Assembly: GCA_947165895.1 (NCBI GenBank)
Contig: CAMVCB010000006.1
Coordinates: 62,001-126,000 of the forward strand
From: an uncultured Treponema sp.
GTDB taxonomy: Bacteria; Spirochaetota; Spirochaetia; Treponematales; Treponemataceae
Length of the DNA stretch: 64,000 nt
Reading direction: 5' to 3'
The notes below the pieces were generated by a model that worked only from the letters and a program-made list of their open reading frames with translations, ran no database searches and was not told where the DNA came from. The first letter of the stretch is position 1; every line of letters begins with the position of its first letter. Below, piece by piece: positions 8,040 through 17,369 of the stretch. A program made the translations under genes and the position numbers.

Positions 8040-9779
8040 ATGGAAAAAAATGAATTAAAAAAACTGATTGATACTGCCGCCGGAAGAATTCCTGCGGATT
8101 TATGCATTAAAAATGCAAGAATTGTGAATGTTTTTGACAGAAGTATTTTTGATGGTGACATTTATATTTCCGGCTCCTATATTGCGGGCTTTGGAGGAAA
8201 TGATTTTCCGCCTGCAAAAGAGGTCTTTGATGCAGGGGGCAGTTATATTGCTCCGGGGCTGATAGATTCTCATGTTCATATTGAATCAAGCCATTTGTGT
8301 CCGGCAGAATTTTCCCGACTTGTAGTACCTCACGGAACGACTACTGTATTTGCGGATCCTCACGAAATCTGCAATGTATGCGGACTTGACGGCCTGGACT
8401 ATATGCTTAAGGCTTCTGAAAACATTGCTTTAAAGGTATTTCTTCATTTTCCGTCCTGCGTTCCTGCAACTCCTTTTGAAAATTCCGGGGCAGTGCTGGG
8501 GGCAGAAGAAATTGCTTCCCGCATAGAAAATCCCCGCATTCCGGCTCTTGGCGAGTTTATGAACTATGTTGGGGTTTGTAATGCTGATGATGAAGTTCTT
8601 GATAAAATAATTACTGCAAAAAAAGCCGGAAAAGTTTTTGAAGGTCATAGTCCGTCTCTGTTCGGGAGCGGGCTTGATGCTTATGTTGCGGCCGGTGCTT
8701 TAAGTGACCACGAATGTACAACTAAAGAAGAAGCTGTTGAAAGACTTAAAAGAGGAATGTATGTTGTGCTTCGGGAAGGAACTGCCTGCAATAACATTAA
8801 AGGCCTTTTGCCAGCCGTTACGGAAAATACATTCCATCTCTGTCTTTTCTGCACCGATGACCGCCAGCCTTCAAGCATTGTAAACGAAGGTCATATTGAT
8901 AATAACATAAGGATTGCGGTAAAAAACGGCCTTAATCCCCTTACTGCAATTACAATTGCCACTTTGAATGCGGCAAACTGCTATGGCCTTAGGGATCGCG
9001 GTGCTGTTGCGCCAGGCCGCTTTGCTGATTTAATTTTATTTGATGATTTAAATGACTTTAAGGTAAGAAAGGTATGGGCTTGTGGTAAGCTTGTTTCTGA
9101 TGAAGAAAAATATCTTGCAAAGGACATTATCGTAGAGCCTGAAAAAGTAAGCGGTAAGATGAATGTAAAAAACTTCAGCCGGGAACGACTGGCCCTGAAG
9201 CTTAAGTCTGACAGAGTAAGGGTTATTAAAATAATTCCTCATGAGATTGTAACTGAAATGACAGAAGCTAAGGTTTCCCGCGATAAGGACGGCTGCTGGC
9301 AGCGAAATTCTGATGATATTATTAAAATTGCCGTTGTAGAGCGTCATAAAGGGACTGGAAACGTAGGTCTTGGCCTTATTCAGGGCTTTGGACTTAAAGA
9401 CGGTGCTATTGCAATGTCTATAGCTCATGATTCTCACAATATAATTGTAATCGGTGATTCTGACTTTGATATGGAAGCTGCCGTAAACTGCCTTATTGAA
9501 ATGGGCGGTGGTATGGCTATTGCAAAGAATGGAAAGATTTTATCCAGCTTTCAGCACGAAATTGCGGGTATTATGTGTTCTAAGTCTGCCTTTGAAGTTG
9601 CAGAAAAAATCAGGGAAATGAAGGAAATTGCAAGAAAGGAGCTTTCTGTGTCAAATGATATTGCCGTCTTTATGACTTTATGTTTTATGGCTCTTCCTGT
9701 AATTCCTTCGCTTAAGATTACAGACAAGGGGCTCTTTGACGTTACGCAATTTAAGCATGTGAGTGTAGAAATAGAATAA
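8040..9779 (+). CDS. ade: Adenine deaminase
   Basis: 579 residues, the usual length. It deaminates adenine to hypoxanthine with release of ammonia, feeding the IMP pool upstream of GuaB. It is an amidohydrolase-superfamily enzyme: PGLIDSHVHIESSH holds the metal-binding His78 and His80, FADPHEICNVCG the next metal ligands, then EGHSPSLFG, SDHECTTKEEA and the CTDDR aspartate. The C-terminal domain from about 370 has the GLGLIQGFGLKDGAIAMSIAHDSHN motif of the Ade family. With permease and IMP dehydrogenase it forms a coherent salvage route from imported adenine to guanine nucleotides. Only a weak AAGAAG precedes the start. Confidence 0.95.
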   Translation: MEKNELKKLIDTAAGRIPADLCIKNARIVNVFDRSIFDGDIYISGSYIAGFGGNDFPPAKEVFDAGGSYIAPGLIDSHVHIESSHLCPAEFSRLVVPHGTTTVFADPHEICNVCGLDGLDYMLKASENIALKVFLHFPSCVPATPFENSGAVLGAEEIASRIENPRIPALGEFMNYVGVCNADDEVLDKIITAKKAGKVFEGHSPSLFGSGLDAYVAAGALSDHECTTKEEAVERLKRGMYVVLREGTACNNIKGLLPAVTENTFHLCLFCTDDRQPSSIVNEGHIDNNIRIAVKNGLNPLTAITIATLNAANCYGLRDRGAVAPGRFADLILFDDLNDFKVRKVWACGKLVSDEEKYLAKDIIVEPEKVSGKMNVKNFSRERLALKLKSDRVRVIKIIPHEIVTEMTEAKVSRDKDGCWQRNSDDIIKIAVVERHKGTGNVGLGLIQGFGLKDGAIAMSIAHDSHNIIVIGDSDFDMEAAVNCLIEMGGGMAIAKNGKILSSFQHEIAGIMCSKSAFEVAEKIREMKEIARKELSVSNDIAVFMTLCFMALPVIPSLKITDKGLFDVTQFKHVSVEIE

Positions 9780-9790
9780 GAGAGGAGCGA

Positions 9791-9870
9791 CGGCAAGCAT
9801 AGCTTGCCGAGCCATTTTTATCGTAAAAGCTAAACGACAGTCGCAACGGACTGTCGTTTTTAACGCTTTT
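9791..9870. terminator. Two hairpins between ade and uvrA, the second with conserved flanks
   Basis: First hairpin: CGGCAAGC-ATA-GCTTGCCG at 9791-9809, a perfect 8-bp stem followed at 9815 by five T. Second: AAACGACAGTC (9832-9842), loop GCAACG, GACTGTCGTTT (9849-9859) and a T-run, enclosed by AAAAGC (9825-9830) and GCTTTT (9865-9870). The outer flanks AAAAGCTAAA and TTTTTAACGCTTT recur in the cheW leader around a different inner stem. The second hairpin is nearly symmetric and could terminate transcription from either strand. Confidence 0.75.
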
Positions 9871-9911
9871 TCTTTTTTCGGCAGGGAATGCTTTCCCCCC
9901 TCATAAAAGCT

Positions 9912-9939
9912 ATCTGTGTCTCATCTGTGTGAATCTGTG
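9912..9939. repeat. Three ATCTGTG units at 10-11 base spacing
   Basis: ATCTGTG occurs at 9912, 9923 and 9933, followed by GCTATT. This is one arm of the inverted repeat seen at 6574-6648 standing alone. It ends 21 bases before the uvrA -10 box, so its last unit lies where a -35 element would be. Confidence 0.7.
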
Positions 9940-9960
9940 GCTATTTATCCTTATTTTTAC

Positions 9961-9966
9961 TATAAT
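9961..9966 (+). promoter_or_regulatory. uvrA -10 box, 7 bases before the start codon
   Basis: A perfect TATAAT is followed by 7 bases and then the ATG at 9974. Transcription should begin at or within a base or two of the A of the ATG, and no ribosome-binding site fits. There is no clear TTGACA-like -35; the last ATCTGTGGC repeat unit occupies that place. Confidence 0.6.
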
Positions 9967-9973
9967 ATTTTTC

Positions 9974-12817
9974 ATGAAAGCAAATGATGAGAAGATAGTT
10001 ATCCGGGGTGCGAGGGAGCATAACCTTAAAAATGTTGATGTTGAACTTCCGCGCAATAAGCTTGTTGTAATTTCGGGGCTGAGCGGAAGCGGAAAATCTT
10101 CCCTTGCTTTTGATACGCTTTTTGCGGAAGGCCAGCGCCGTTATATGGAAAGTCTTTCGGCTTATGCCCGCCAGTTTCTTGGCCGTATGGATAAGCCGGA
10201 TGTTGATTTGATTGAAGGACTTTCACCTGCCATTTCCATTGAACAGAAATCTACAAATAAAAACCCGCGTTCTACTGTAGGAACTATTACGGAAATCTAC
10301 GACTATTACCGTCTGCTTTTTTCGAGAATCGGTAAGCCTCACTGTCCTAACTGCGGACGGGAAATCCGGGAGCAGTCCATTGACCAGATTATCGATACAA
10401 TTATGACCTGGGAAGACGGCACTAAAATGCAGGTGCTGGCTCCGGTTGTGCGCGGTAAAAAGGGTGAGCACACTAAGATTTTTGAAGACGCTAAAAAGTC
10501 GGGCTTTATCCGTGCAAGAGTAGACGGCGTTATGGCTGACCTTGACGAGACTGTAAAACTTGATAAGCAGAAAAAGCACACAATCGAAATTGTTGTTGAC
10601 CGCATTGTTAAGTCGGAGGATGTTCGAACCCGTCTTACAGACAGCGTGGAAATTGCCCTTAAGAGTGCCAACGGTATTGTTGTTGTAACCCGCCGGACTG
10701 ATGCCGGGGAAGAAGAGGTTTTCTTCAGCCAGAAAAATGCCTGTCCGGACTGCGGTATTTCCATTCCAGATTTGCAGCCCCGACTTTTTTCTTTTAACAA
10801 CCCTTTTGGTGCCTGCCCGGAATGTACAGGCCTTGGCCAGAAAATGGAATGGGATGAATCTAAGATTTTACCGGACCGAAACTTAAGCTTTGATCAGAAG
10901 GCTCTGCCATTTTTTAATCCTGACAGCGAATGGAATCATTCTATGTTTTCAGCTGTAGCAGAGGCGGCGGGCTTTACTCTGGATACACCTGTTAATCAGC
11001 TTACTGACGAGCAGTTTAATTACCTCTGGCATGGCGATGCCGAAAAGAAAATCCACTGGGTTTACAAAAAGCAGAGCGGGGAAGGCTATTCAGAATATAA
11101 CCGCCCCTGGCCCGGAGTTTTGAATGAGATGAAGCGGCGCCACAATGAAGCCTGGGGCGAAAGTCAGCGGGCTAACATTGAAGAAAAGTTTATGACCATA
11201 AGCGAGTGTTCCTGCTGCGGCGGAAAAAGACTCCGCACCGAAGCTCTTGGCGTTACTGTCGGCGGAAAAAACATCTGGGATCTGACAACTCTTTCTGTAA
11301 ATGAATCAATTGAATTTTTTGACGCCCTCCAGCTTACCGAAAGCGAAAAGAAAATCGGGGAGCAGGTGCTTAAGGAAATCCGTGCCCGACTTCGCTTTTT
11401 GAAGGATGTCGGTCTTGAATATCTGACTCTGGAACGCGCGGCTGAAACTTTAAGCGGTGGTGAAGCTCAGCGAATCCGCCTTGCAACTCAGATTGGTTCT
11501 GCCCTCTGCGGCGTAATGTACATTCTTGATGAGCCTAGTATCGGTCTTCATCAGCGGGATAACCAGCGCCTTATTGATACTCTGATAAACCTGCGTGATA
11601 ACGGAAACACTGTAATTGTTGTTGAGCACGACGAGCAGACCCTGCGGACCGCCGACTATCTGATTGATATGGGGCCTGGAGCCGGCGTAAACGGAGGTCG
11701 TGTTGTTGCGGCGGGAAGACCGGAAGATGTGGCTAAGGTGCCTGAAAGTCTTACCGGCCAGTATCTTGCGGGAACTTTAACAATGAAAATTCCTGAGCAG
11801 CGCCGCAAGGGTAACGGAAAGTTCCTTCAGATTCGCGGCGTAACAGAGCATAACCTTAAAAATATTGATGTTGATATTCCACTGGGAGTCTTTACCTGTA
11901 TTACAGGCGTGAGTGGAAGCGGAAAGTCTACCCTTATGGGCGATGTAATTTTTCCTTACGTAAGTAACCGCCTTATGCGCACAAAGCTTCCTGTCGGAAA
12001 ATGTACTGAATGTCACGGAGCCTCTGCCCTGGATAAGGTAATCAACATTGACCAGAGTCCGATTGGACGTTCTCCACGCTCAAACCCTGCAACTTATGTT
12101 GGCGTTTTTGATGCAATCCGCGATTTATATGCAAGCCTTCCAGAAAGTAAGGCCCGCGGTTACCAGAAAGGCCGCTTCAGCTTTAATGTGAAAGGTGGCC
12201 GCTGTGAAAACTGTCAGGGGGCTGGCGAAATCGTAATTGAAATGAACTTCCTGCCTGATGTTTTCATTCAGTGTGAAGTCTGCCACGGAAAACGCTTTAA
12301 TCACGAAACGCTTGAAGTTTTGTACAAGGGAAAATCGATTAATGACGTTTTAAATATGACGATTGACGAAGCCTGCGAGTTTTTCAGTTCAATTCCTCAT
12401 ATTTACAGAAAAATTGCAACTTTAAAGGCTGTCGGCCTTGGCTACATTCAGCTGGGCCAGAATGCCCTGACTCTTTCGGGCGGTGAAGCCCAGCGAGTTA
12501 AGCTTGCAAATGAGCTTGCCCGCCCTGGAACCGGTAAAACCCTCTACATCCTTGACGAGCCTACAACCGGCCTTCATTTTGCCGATGTAAAGCAGCTTAT
12601 GAGCGTAATTCAGAGCCTTGTCGACAAGGGAAATACAGTTTTGATGATTGAGCATAACCTTGACGTAATCTGCCAGGCTGACTATCTGATTGACCTGGGA
12701 CCGGAAGGCGGAACTGGCGGCGGAACAATCGTTGCAAAGGGCACTCCTGAAGAAGTGGCTCAGGTTCCTCAGTCTTATACCGGGCACTATGTAAAGGAAA
12801 TGCTTGAGAAAAAATGA
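9974..12817 (+). CDS. uvrA: Excinuclease ABC subunit A
   Basis: 947 residues from the ATG at 9974; an upstream in-frame ATG at 9929 lies inside the repeat and promoter and is rejected. UvrA recognises bulky DNA lesions and loads UvrB in nucleotide excision repair. Two ABC ATPase cassettes are visible: Walker [10 protein letters not shown] near the start with the UvrA-specific [17 protein letters not shown], and GVSGSGKST near 640. ABC signatures LSGGEAQR appear twice, each followed by YILDEPS/T.GLH. Zinc-finger cysteine pairs are [13 protein letters not shown] and CENCQGAGE...CEVCHGKR. Length and motif order are normal. The gene is monocistronic or leads into the LptD-like gene 31 bases downstream. 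Confidence 0.97.
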   Translation: MKANDEKIVIRGAREHNLKNVDVELPRNKLVVISGLSGSGKSSLAFDTLFAEGQRRYMESLSAYARQFLGRMDKPDVDLIEGLSPAISIEQKSTNKNPRSTVGTITEIYDYYRLLFSRIGKPHCPNCGREIREQSIDQIIDTIMTWEDGTKMQVLAPVVRGKKGEHTKIFEDAKKSGFIRARVDGVMADLDETVKLDKQKKHTIEIVVDRIVKSEDVRTRLTDSVEIALKSANGIVVVTRRTDAGEEEVFFSQKNACPDCGISIPDLQPRLFSFNNPFGACPECTGLGQKMEWDESKILPDRNLSFDQKALPFFNPDSEWNHSMFSAVAEAAGFTLDTPVNQLTDEQFNYLWHGDAEKKIHWVYKKQSGEGYSEYNRPWPGVLNEMKRRHNEAWGESQRANIEEKFMTISECSCCGGKRLRTEALGVTVGGKNIWDLTTLSVNESIEFFDALQLTESEKKIGEQVLKEIRARLRFLKDVGLEYLTLERAAETLSGGEAQRIRLATQIGSALCGVMYILDEPSIGLHQRDNQRLIDTLINLRDNGNTVIVVEHDEQTLRTADYLIDMGPGAGVNGGRVVAAGRPEDVAKVPESLTGQYLAGTLTMKIPEQRRKGNGKFLQIRGVTEHNLKNIDVDIPLGVFTCITGVSGSGKSTLMGDVIFPYVSNRLMRTKLPVGKCTECHGASALDKVINIDQSPIGRSPRSNPATYVGVFDAIRDLYASLPESKARGYQKGRFSFNVKGGRCENCQGAGEIVIEMNFLPDVFIQCEVCHGKRFNHETLEVLYKGKSINDVLNMTIDEACEFFSSIPHIYRKIATLKAVGLGYIQLGQNALTLSGGEAQRVKLANELARPGTGKTLYILDEPTTGLHFADVKQLMSVIQSLVDKGNTVLMIEHNLDVICQADYLIDLGPEGGTGGGTIVAKGTPEEVAQVPQSYTGHYVKEMLEKK

Positions 12818-12848
12818 TATACTTTTATTTGTAAATCTGGCTTAAAAA

Positions 12849-15800
12849 GTGATATTTAAAAAAGGATTGATAAAAAAAGAAATACTTTTCTCTTTTCTTC
12901 TTCTTTTTCTTATTTTTTCAGGCGGTTTTTTGCATGCAGAAAATGAGAATGCTAAAAAAGAAGATAATGTCACTGTAATTACGATTAAAAATGCCAGCCA
13001 GACTTCCTATAAAAAATCAGAAGAAAGTGGAAATGATACAATCATGCTTAACGGCGAGGTTTGCATTTCCGTTCAAAAAGGAAGCGTAACATCCGAAATT
13101 TTAGCTGACTATGTAACTTATGACCGCGAAACAGAAATGCTGTATGCGGAGGGGAATGTTTCGATCGCGACGACAGGGGCAGCTTCCGGCAACGATACTA
13201 CCAGGGCTAATTCTTTTTTGCTCAACACTTCAACTCTGGAAGGCGTTTTTGACGGCGGTAAGGTTGTTCAGACTCAGTCGGATGCGATTAATCTTCCCGG
13301 CGGTTCAACACTTATTGTATTTTCTGATATGTTTGGTAAGGGGGCTTCAAATGCAATCGCCTTTAAAAATTCCAGCCTTACCTTTTGTGATGATATAAAT
13401 CCCCACTGGCACATTGATGCCACAAGAACCTGGCTGCTTCCGGGCGGGGAGTTTGCTTTTTTTAATGCTCTTTTGTATGTAGGCGAAATTCCGGTTCTTT
13501 ATCTTCCGGCCTTTTATTATCCTAAGGATGAGCTTGTTTTTAATCCTGTTTTTGGTTACCGCCGCCGTGAGGGCTATTTTATAGAAAATACTCTTTATCT
13601 TTATGGACGAAAACCACTTTCAACAGATTCTTCGACCTCGACGTCTTCTTCCAGCAGCAGTTCATCCTCGTCAACAGACGATAAATCTGCCGCCGGTGCC
13701 GATGCCCTGAAGGGCCTTTATAACTTTATGAAGCCTTCCCAGCTTAAGGAACAGAGGCTTGAAGGTCTTATCCTTCATAATCTTGATGAAAACTATACGG
13801 GCAACACCTCGAATTATTTTAAATTTATGCTGGACTGGTATTCAACTCTTGGAACGATGACCGGCTTTTCTGGCGTTTTTAAGCCATCAGATAAATACCT
13901 GACTTCCTTAAATACGGATTTCAGCATGGGATTTTCTAAGACGATTTTTAAGGACGGAACAAAATACTATCCTTACAGTCCTACAAGCGGAAAGACCTAT
14001 TCTGACCAGTCTAACTTTATAGGACTGGAGCTGCCTTTCCGCTACGGCGGAAAAATCAATTTTACCCTGTCAAATCCGGTAAACCTTACCGTTGATATAC
14101 CTTTTTTTTCAGACCCCTACTATCAGTATGATTTTATTACTAACCGTGCTGAATATATGGACTGGATTTCTTATCTTCTTGATTCCAGTACGATTGCAAA
14201 TGCTAAGGATGCAATTACAGTTTCTGAATATTCAAGCTTTAACTGGAGTTTGACTTCATCAAAGTCCTTTACTTTGCCTTCTGCTTTAAGGCAGTTTTTT
14301 TCGACTGTGAGCTATAATCTTTCTTCTTCGGTGCAGTTTTCTACAATCAATTTGAATACGAGCGGCCAGACAATAACAGATACTTCGGAACTGAATTATA
14401 TTATTGACGGTACTTCGAATTTTAAAAAGTTTTATGCACCTTCCCAGGTAACCCCTCTTTCCCTTTCCTTTAATATTTCTGGAACTCTTTTTCAGTTTCC
14501 TTCCAGCACGTCATATTCTGCTACATCAAAGACTCCGGAATATGCAATTTCTATGAATAAGGCAGACGGCGTAAAGTCTATTGCGGAGCTTAAGGCCGAG
14601 GAAGAAAAAAGATTAAAGGAGCTTGAAGAGGCTCAAAAGGCGGAAGAGGAGTCTGACAAAAAAGAAGAAAAAAAATCAGATGACGGTAAAGAAGAGAAGA
14701 AAGATAAAAAAAATGAAAAGGAGGAAGAGGAAAATCTTTATTTCAAAAATGGAAATATAATACCTCTTTTGCCGGAGCTTGATTTTTCACAGGAAAAGGC
14801 AAGTCTTGCAGAAGGCTTTGTTTACAAGCTTGATTATTCCTTTAATCCTTCCATTCTTACCCAGATGGCTTATTCTACCGACACAAATTATCTGAAAAGC
14901 GGAAATGACTTTAAGTGGGAAAACATTAAGTCTTCCATGTACACCATTAAGCTTCCTGCAACACTTTCGAATAATTTTACCTATGGCGGTTCTGTTCTGT
15001 CTGTAAGTAATTCTTATTCTTACAGTCCGATTTTCCAGAAGCATCCTTATATCAATACCAAGGGGGGAGCAGAAGGCGGTTATACAGAAGCAGAAGCGGC
15101 AACCCTTAAAATTACCGACTATAAGGCTGAATCTCAGGATATTTCAACTACAAATTCTGTTTCTCTCTTTCCTTTTGCCCATGTTCCGCTTTTTTGTGAA
15201 ACCGGCTTAAAATGGAATTCAACCGCAAAGCTCTACCGCCAGGAATTTATCGGTGATGCGGACACGCCGGAATATAAATATTACACCCTGGATCTGGGTG
15301 ATGAAAACTGTATCACTGTAAACTCCCTGGATTTTATTCTTGGTCTTACAGAAATGGATAAAAAGTTCAAGCAGACTTTGACTTTCAGTCAGGTTATGCC
15401 GCCTCTTGCCCGCCAGTACAACGGAACTTTATCCCTTGTTTTCCCTTATGTTACAGAAACTATTTCTACTGGTATTCAGGAAAACAAAACTGCAAAAACT
15501 GAAGATGAAAAATGGAAAAGAAAGGATTTGCAGCAGTCCACTACAATTTCCGGCAAGGTTCTGGGGTCAACACTGTCAATTTCTGAATCCTATAACTACA
15601 ATATGCAGGATTACTATCATTCAAGCCTCAAGCTTTCTGCCAGCTGGTATGGATTTTCTACAGCTTATGTTGCTTCTTACGCTCAGGGCTATGATTTTGA
15701 AAATAACAAATGGGTTCCCCGAAAGGATAGTGAAGGAAAGGATAAAAAGGAATTCCTTCCATACAGCTTTTCTTTTTCATATACAATGCCGTCTAAAACC

Positions 15801-16304
15801 TGGTACAAGTGGTTTAACAGGATTTCGGTGGCACCGGGCCTCACAACAAGCCTTACAGCTGATTTGATTAAGCCTACAAGCTCATATTTTGTTTTTACTC
15901 CATCTCTTACATTTAATATCAATAACTTTTTTTATATAAAGTTTTCGTCAACAACCCAGAACTCTGCAATTTACAGATATTTCCAGAAGATGCTGGGGCA
16001 TGACGGACGTGTTTCTGGTGAAGATAACCTGTGGATGGATTTGCTTAATTCCTTCCGCTTTGATGATGAATCTTTGAGAAAAGCTTCGGGCTTTAAGCTT
16101 AAGTCAATGAATATGGAAGTTACCCATGACCTTCATGACTGGAAATTCAGCATGACCATGAGCTTTGCACCCCGTCTTGTTACAAAGGATGGAAAAACTG
16201 AATATGATTTCAATCCTCTTGTTACAATCGGTGTTGTGTGGAAGCCAATGGAGAGCATGAAAACTCAGATTAAGGATAATTATGGCGACTGGACTTTTCA
16301 GTAG
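12849..16304 (+). CDS. LptD/OstA-like outer-membrane protein
   Basis: 1151 residues from a GTG; a TTG at 12867 is an alternative start. An N-terminal signal (LLFLIFSGGFLHAE) precedes an LptA/OstA-type beta-jellyroll at about 60-175 (LADYVTYDRETEMLYAEGNV is the family motif), then a long region rich in aromatic beta-strands to the C-terminus, as in LptD barrels. Two low-complexity inserts stand out: a Ser run near 260-275, and a highly charged Glu/Lys segment near 580-635 that would not fit in a membrane barrel and is probably an exposed loop. In Gram-negatives LptD inserts LPS. Many treponemes make no classical LPS, so the ligand may be another glycolipid (inference). The closing hairpin is at 16357. 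Confidence 0.75.
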   Translation: MIFKKGLIKKEILFSFLLLFLIFSGGFLHAENENAKKEDNVTVITIKNASQTSYKKSEESGNDTIMLNGEVCISVQKGSVTSEILADYVTYDRETEMLYAEGNVSIATTGAASGNDTTRANSFLLNTSTLEGVFDGGKVVQTQSDAINLPGGSTLIVFSDMFGKGASNAIAFKNSSLTFCDDINPHWHIDATRTWLLPGGEFAFFNALLYVGEIPVLYLPAFYYPKDELVFNPVFGYRRREGYFIENTLYLYGRKPLSTDSSTSTSSSSSSSSSSTDDKSAAGADALKGLYNFMKPSQLKEQRLEGLILHNLDENYTGNTSNYFKFMLDWYSTLGTMTGFSGVFKPSDKYLTSLNTDFSMGFSKTIFKDGTKYYPYSPTSGKTYSDQSNFIGLELPFRYGGKINFTLSNPVNLTVDIPFFSDPYYQYDFITNRAEYMDWISYLLDSSTIANAKDAITVSEYSSFNWSLTSSKSFTLPSALRQFFSTVSYNLSSSVQFSTINLNTSGQTITDTSELNYIIDGTSNFKKFYAPSQVTPLSLSFNISGTLFQFPSSTSYSATSKTPEYAISMNKADGVKSIAELKAEEEKRLKELEEAQKAEEESDKKEEKKSDDGKEEKKDKKNEKEEEENLYFKNGNIIPLLPELDFSQEKASLAEGFVYKLDYSFNPSILTQMAYSTDTNYLKSGNDFKWENIKSSMYTIKLPATLSNNFTYGGSVLSVSNSYSYSPIFQKHPYINTKGGAEGGYTEAEAATLKITDYKAESQDISTTNSVSLFPFAHVPLFCETGLKWNSTAKLYRQEFIGDADTPEYKYYTLDLGDENCITVNSLDFILGLTEMDKKFKQTLTFSQVMPPLARQYNGTLSLVFPYVTETISTGIQENKTAKTEDEKWKRKDLQQSTTISGKVLGSTLSISESYNYNMQDYYHSSLKLSASWYGFSTAYVASYAQGYDFENNKWVPRKDSEGKDKKEFLPYSFSFSYTMPSKTWYKWFNRISVAPGLTTSLTADLIKPTSSYFVFTPSLTFNINNFFYIKFSSTTQNSAIYRYFQKMLGHDGRVSGEDNLWMDLLNSFRFDDESLRKASGFKLKSMNMEVTHDLHDWKFSMTMSFAPRLVTKDGKTEYDFNPLVTIGVVWKPMESMKTQIKDNYGDWTFQ

Positions 16305-16356
16305 TGCGATGGTCGTAATCTAAACTCCAACTTCCGAATGAAAACTACCATCGCTT

Positions 16357-16379
16357 AACATTTTGCGAGGCAAAATGTT
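16357..16379. terminator. Perfect hairpin between the LptD-like gene and phoH
   Basis: AACATTTTGC (16357-16366), loop GAG, GCAAAATGTT (16370-16379): a 10-bp perfect stem. The inner ATTTTGC/GCAAAAT is the same stem as in the four Rpn-flanking repeats, and GTAGGAA follows in both cases. There is no immediate T-run on the plus strand, so its role as a terminator is uncertain. Confidence 0.55.
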
Positions 16380-16387
16380 GTAGGAAA

Positions 16388-16416
16388 TTGCTTTTTAGTG
16401 TGTTTAACCTTATAAT
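16388..16416 (+). promoter_or_regulatory. phoH promoter with near-zero leader
   Basis: TTGCTT at 16388-16393, a 17-base spacer, and TATAAT at 16411-16416. The predicted start near 16423-16425 leaves 3-5 bases before the ATG at 16428, with no ribosome-binding site. It probably drives the whole phoH-pgpH-ybeY-tlyC-TPR run. Confidence 0.75.
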
Positions 16417-16427
16417 AGAAATACTTA

Positions 16428-17369
16428 ATGAAAGATTATACGATTGTTGTTCCAGACCAGAATGTGCTTTCCTGTGTGTGCGGAACAAATGACAGCAACC
16501 TTAGACTCATTGAAGAACATTTAGGCGTTCCTGTTTTTACAAAAGGTAACGAGCTTTCTGTAGAAGACGAAGACCCGCTGATACGCCAGAAATTCCAGTT
16601 CATTGTTGACCGCATTATTGATGAAATAGCCGCAGGCGGGAAAAACGGCGAAGACATTGTAATTTCAGTTTTAAATACCCATAAAAAGCCAAGAACCGAA
16701 GAAGCCGTGATTTTAATTCCGGGCGGATTAAAGAGGGTTTATGCCCGTACCCAGAATCAGGCTGAATATATCAGTCTTTTGCAGACAAAGGATATGGTTT
16801 TCTGTACAGGCTCTGCGGGAAGCGGAAAAACCTTCCTTGCCGTATGTGAGGCTCTCAGCCTTGTATTAAGTCATAAAAAAAGCAAGCTGATTATTACCAG
16901 GCCTGTTGTTGAAGCCGGAGAAAGCCTTGGATATCTTCCCGGCGATCTTGAGCAGAAAATCGATCCTTACATGAGGCCTTTAAAAGATGCAATGGAAACT
17001 GTTCTGCCGGTAGAAAGTGTAAAGAGGCTTTTTGAAGCGGGCATTATCGAAGTTGCTCCTCTGGCTTATATGCGTGGACGTACCCTGAATAATGCTGTTG
17101 TAATTCTTGATGAAGCACAGAATACTACCATTCCTCAGATGAAAATGTTTTTGACCCGAATGGGTGACAATACAAAGGTTTTTGTTACCGGTGATCCGAC
17201 TCAGGTTGATTTGCCTAAAAAAACTCCTTCGGGTCTGATGCATTCGGTGAGTATTTTATATAAAATTGATGATATAGGATTTATGCAGTTAGGAGCAGAT
17301 GATGTCGTTAGAAATCATCTTGTAAAACAAATTGTAAAGGCGTATGAGCATGAAAAACAATATGAATAA
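16428..17369 (+). CDS. PhoH-like P-loop ATPase (YbeZ type)
   Basis: 313 residues, normal for the family. Walker A GSAGSGKT lies at 128-135, Walker B VVILDEAQNTT near 225, and the family motifs RPVVEAGESLGYLPGD, YMRGRTLNNA and VTGDPTQVDLP are all present. An N-terminal KH-like RNA-binding part precedes the ATPase. PhoH/YbeZ proteins are linked to RNA metabolism and ribosome maturation together with YbeY, and here ybeY is two genes downstream in the same run, a conserved bacterial grouping. The end overlaps the next gene by 26 bases. Confidence 0.92.
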   Translation: MKDYTIVVPDQNVLSCVCGTNDSNLRLIEEHLGVPVFTKGNELSVEDEDPLIRQKFQFIVDRIIDEIAAGGKNGEDIVISVLNTHKKPRTEEAVILIPGGLKRVYARTQNQAEYISLLQTKDMVFCTGSAGSGKTFLAVCEALSLVLSHKKSKLIITRPVVEAGESLGYLPGDLEQKIDPYMRPLKDAMETVLPVESVKRLFEAGIIEVAPLAYMRGRTLNNAVVILDEAQNTTIPQMKMFLTRMGDNTKVFVTGDPTQVDLPKKTPSGLMHSVSILYKIDDIGFMQLGADDVVRNHLVKQIVKAYEHEKQYE

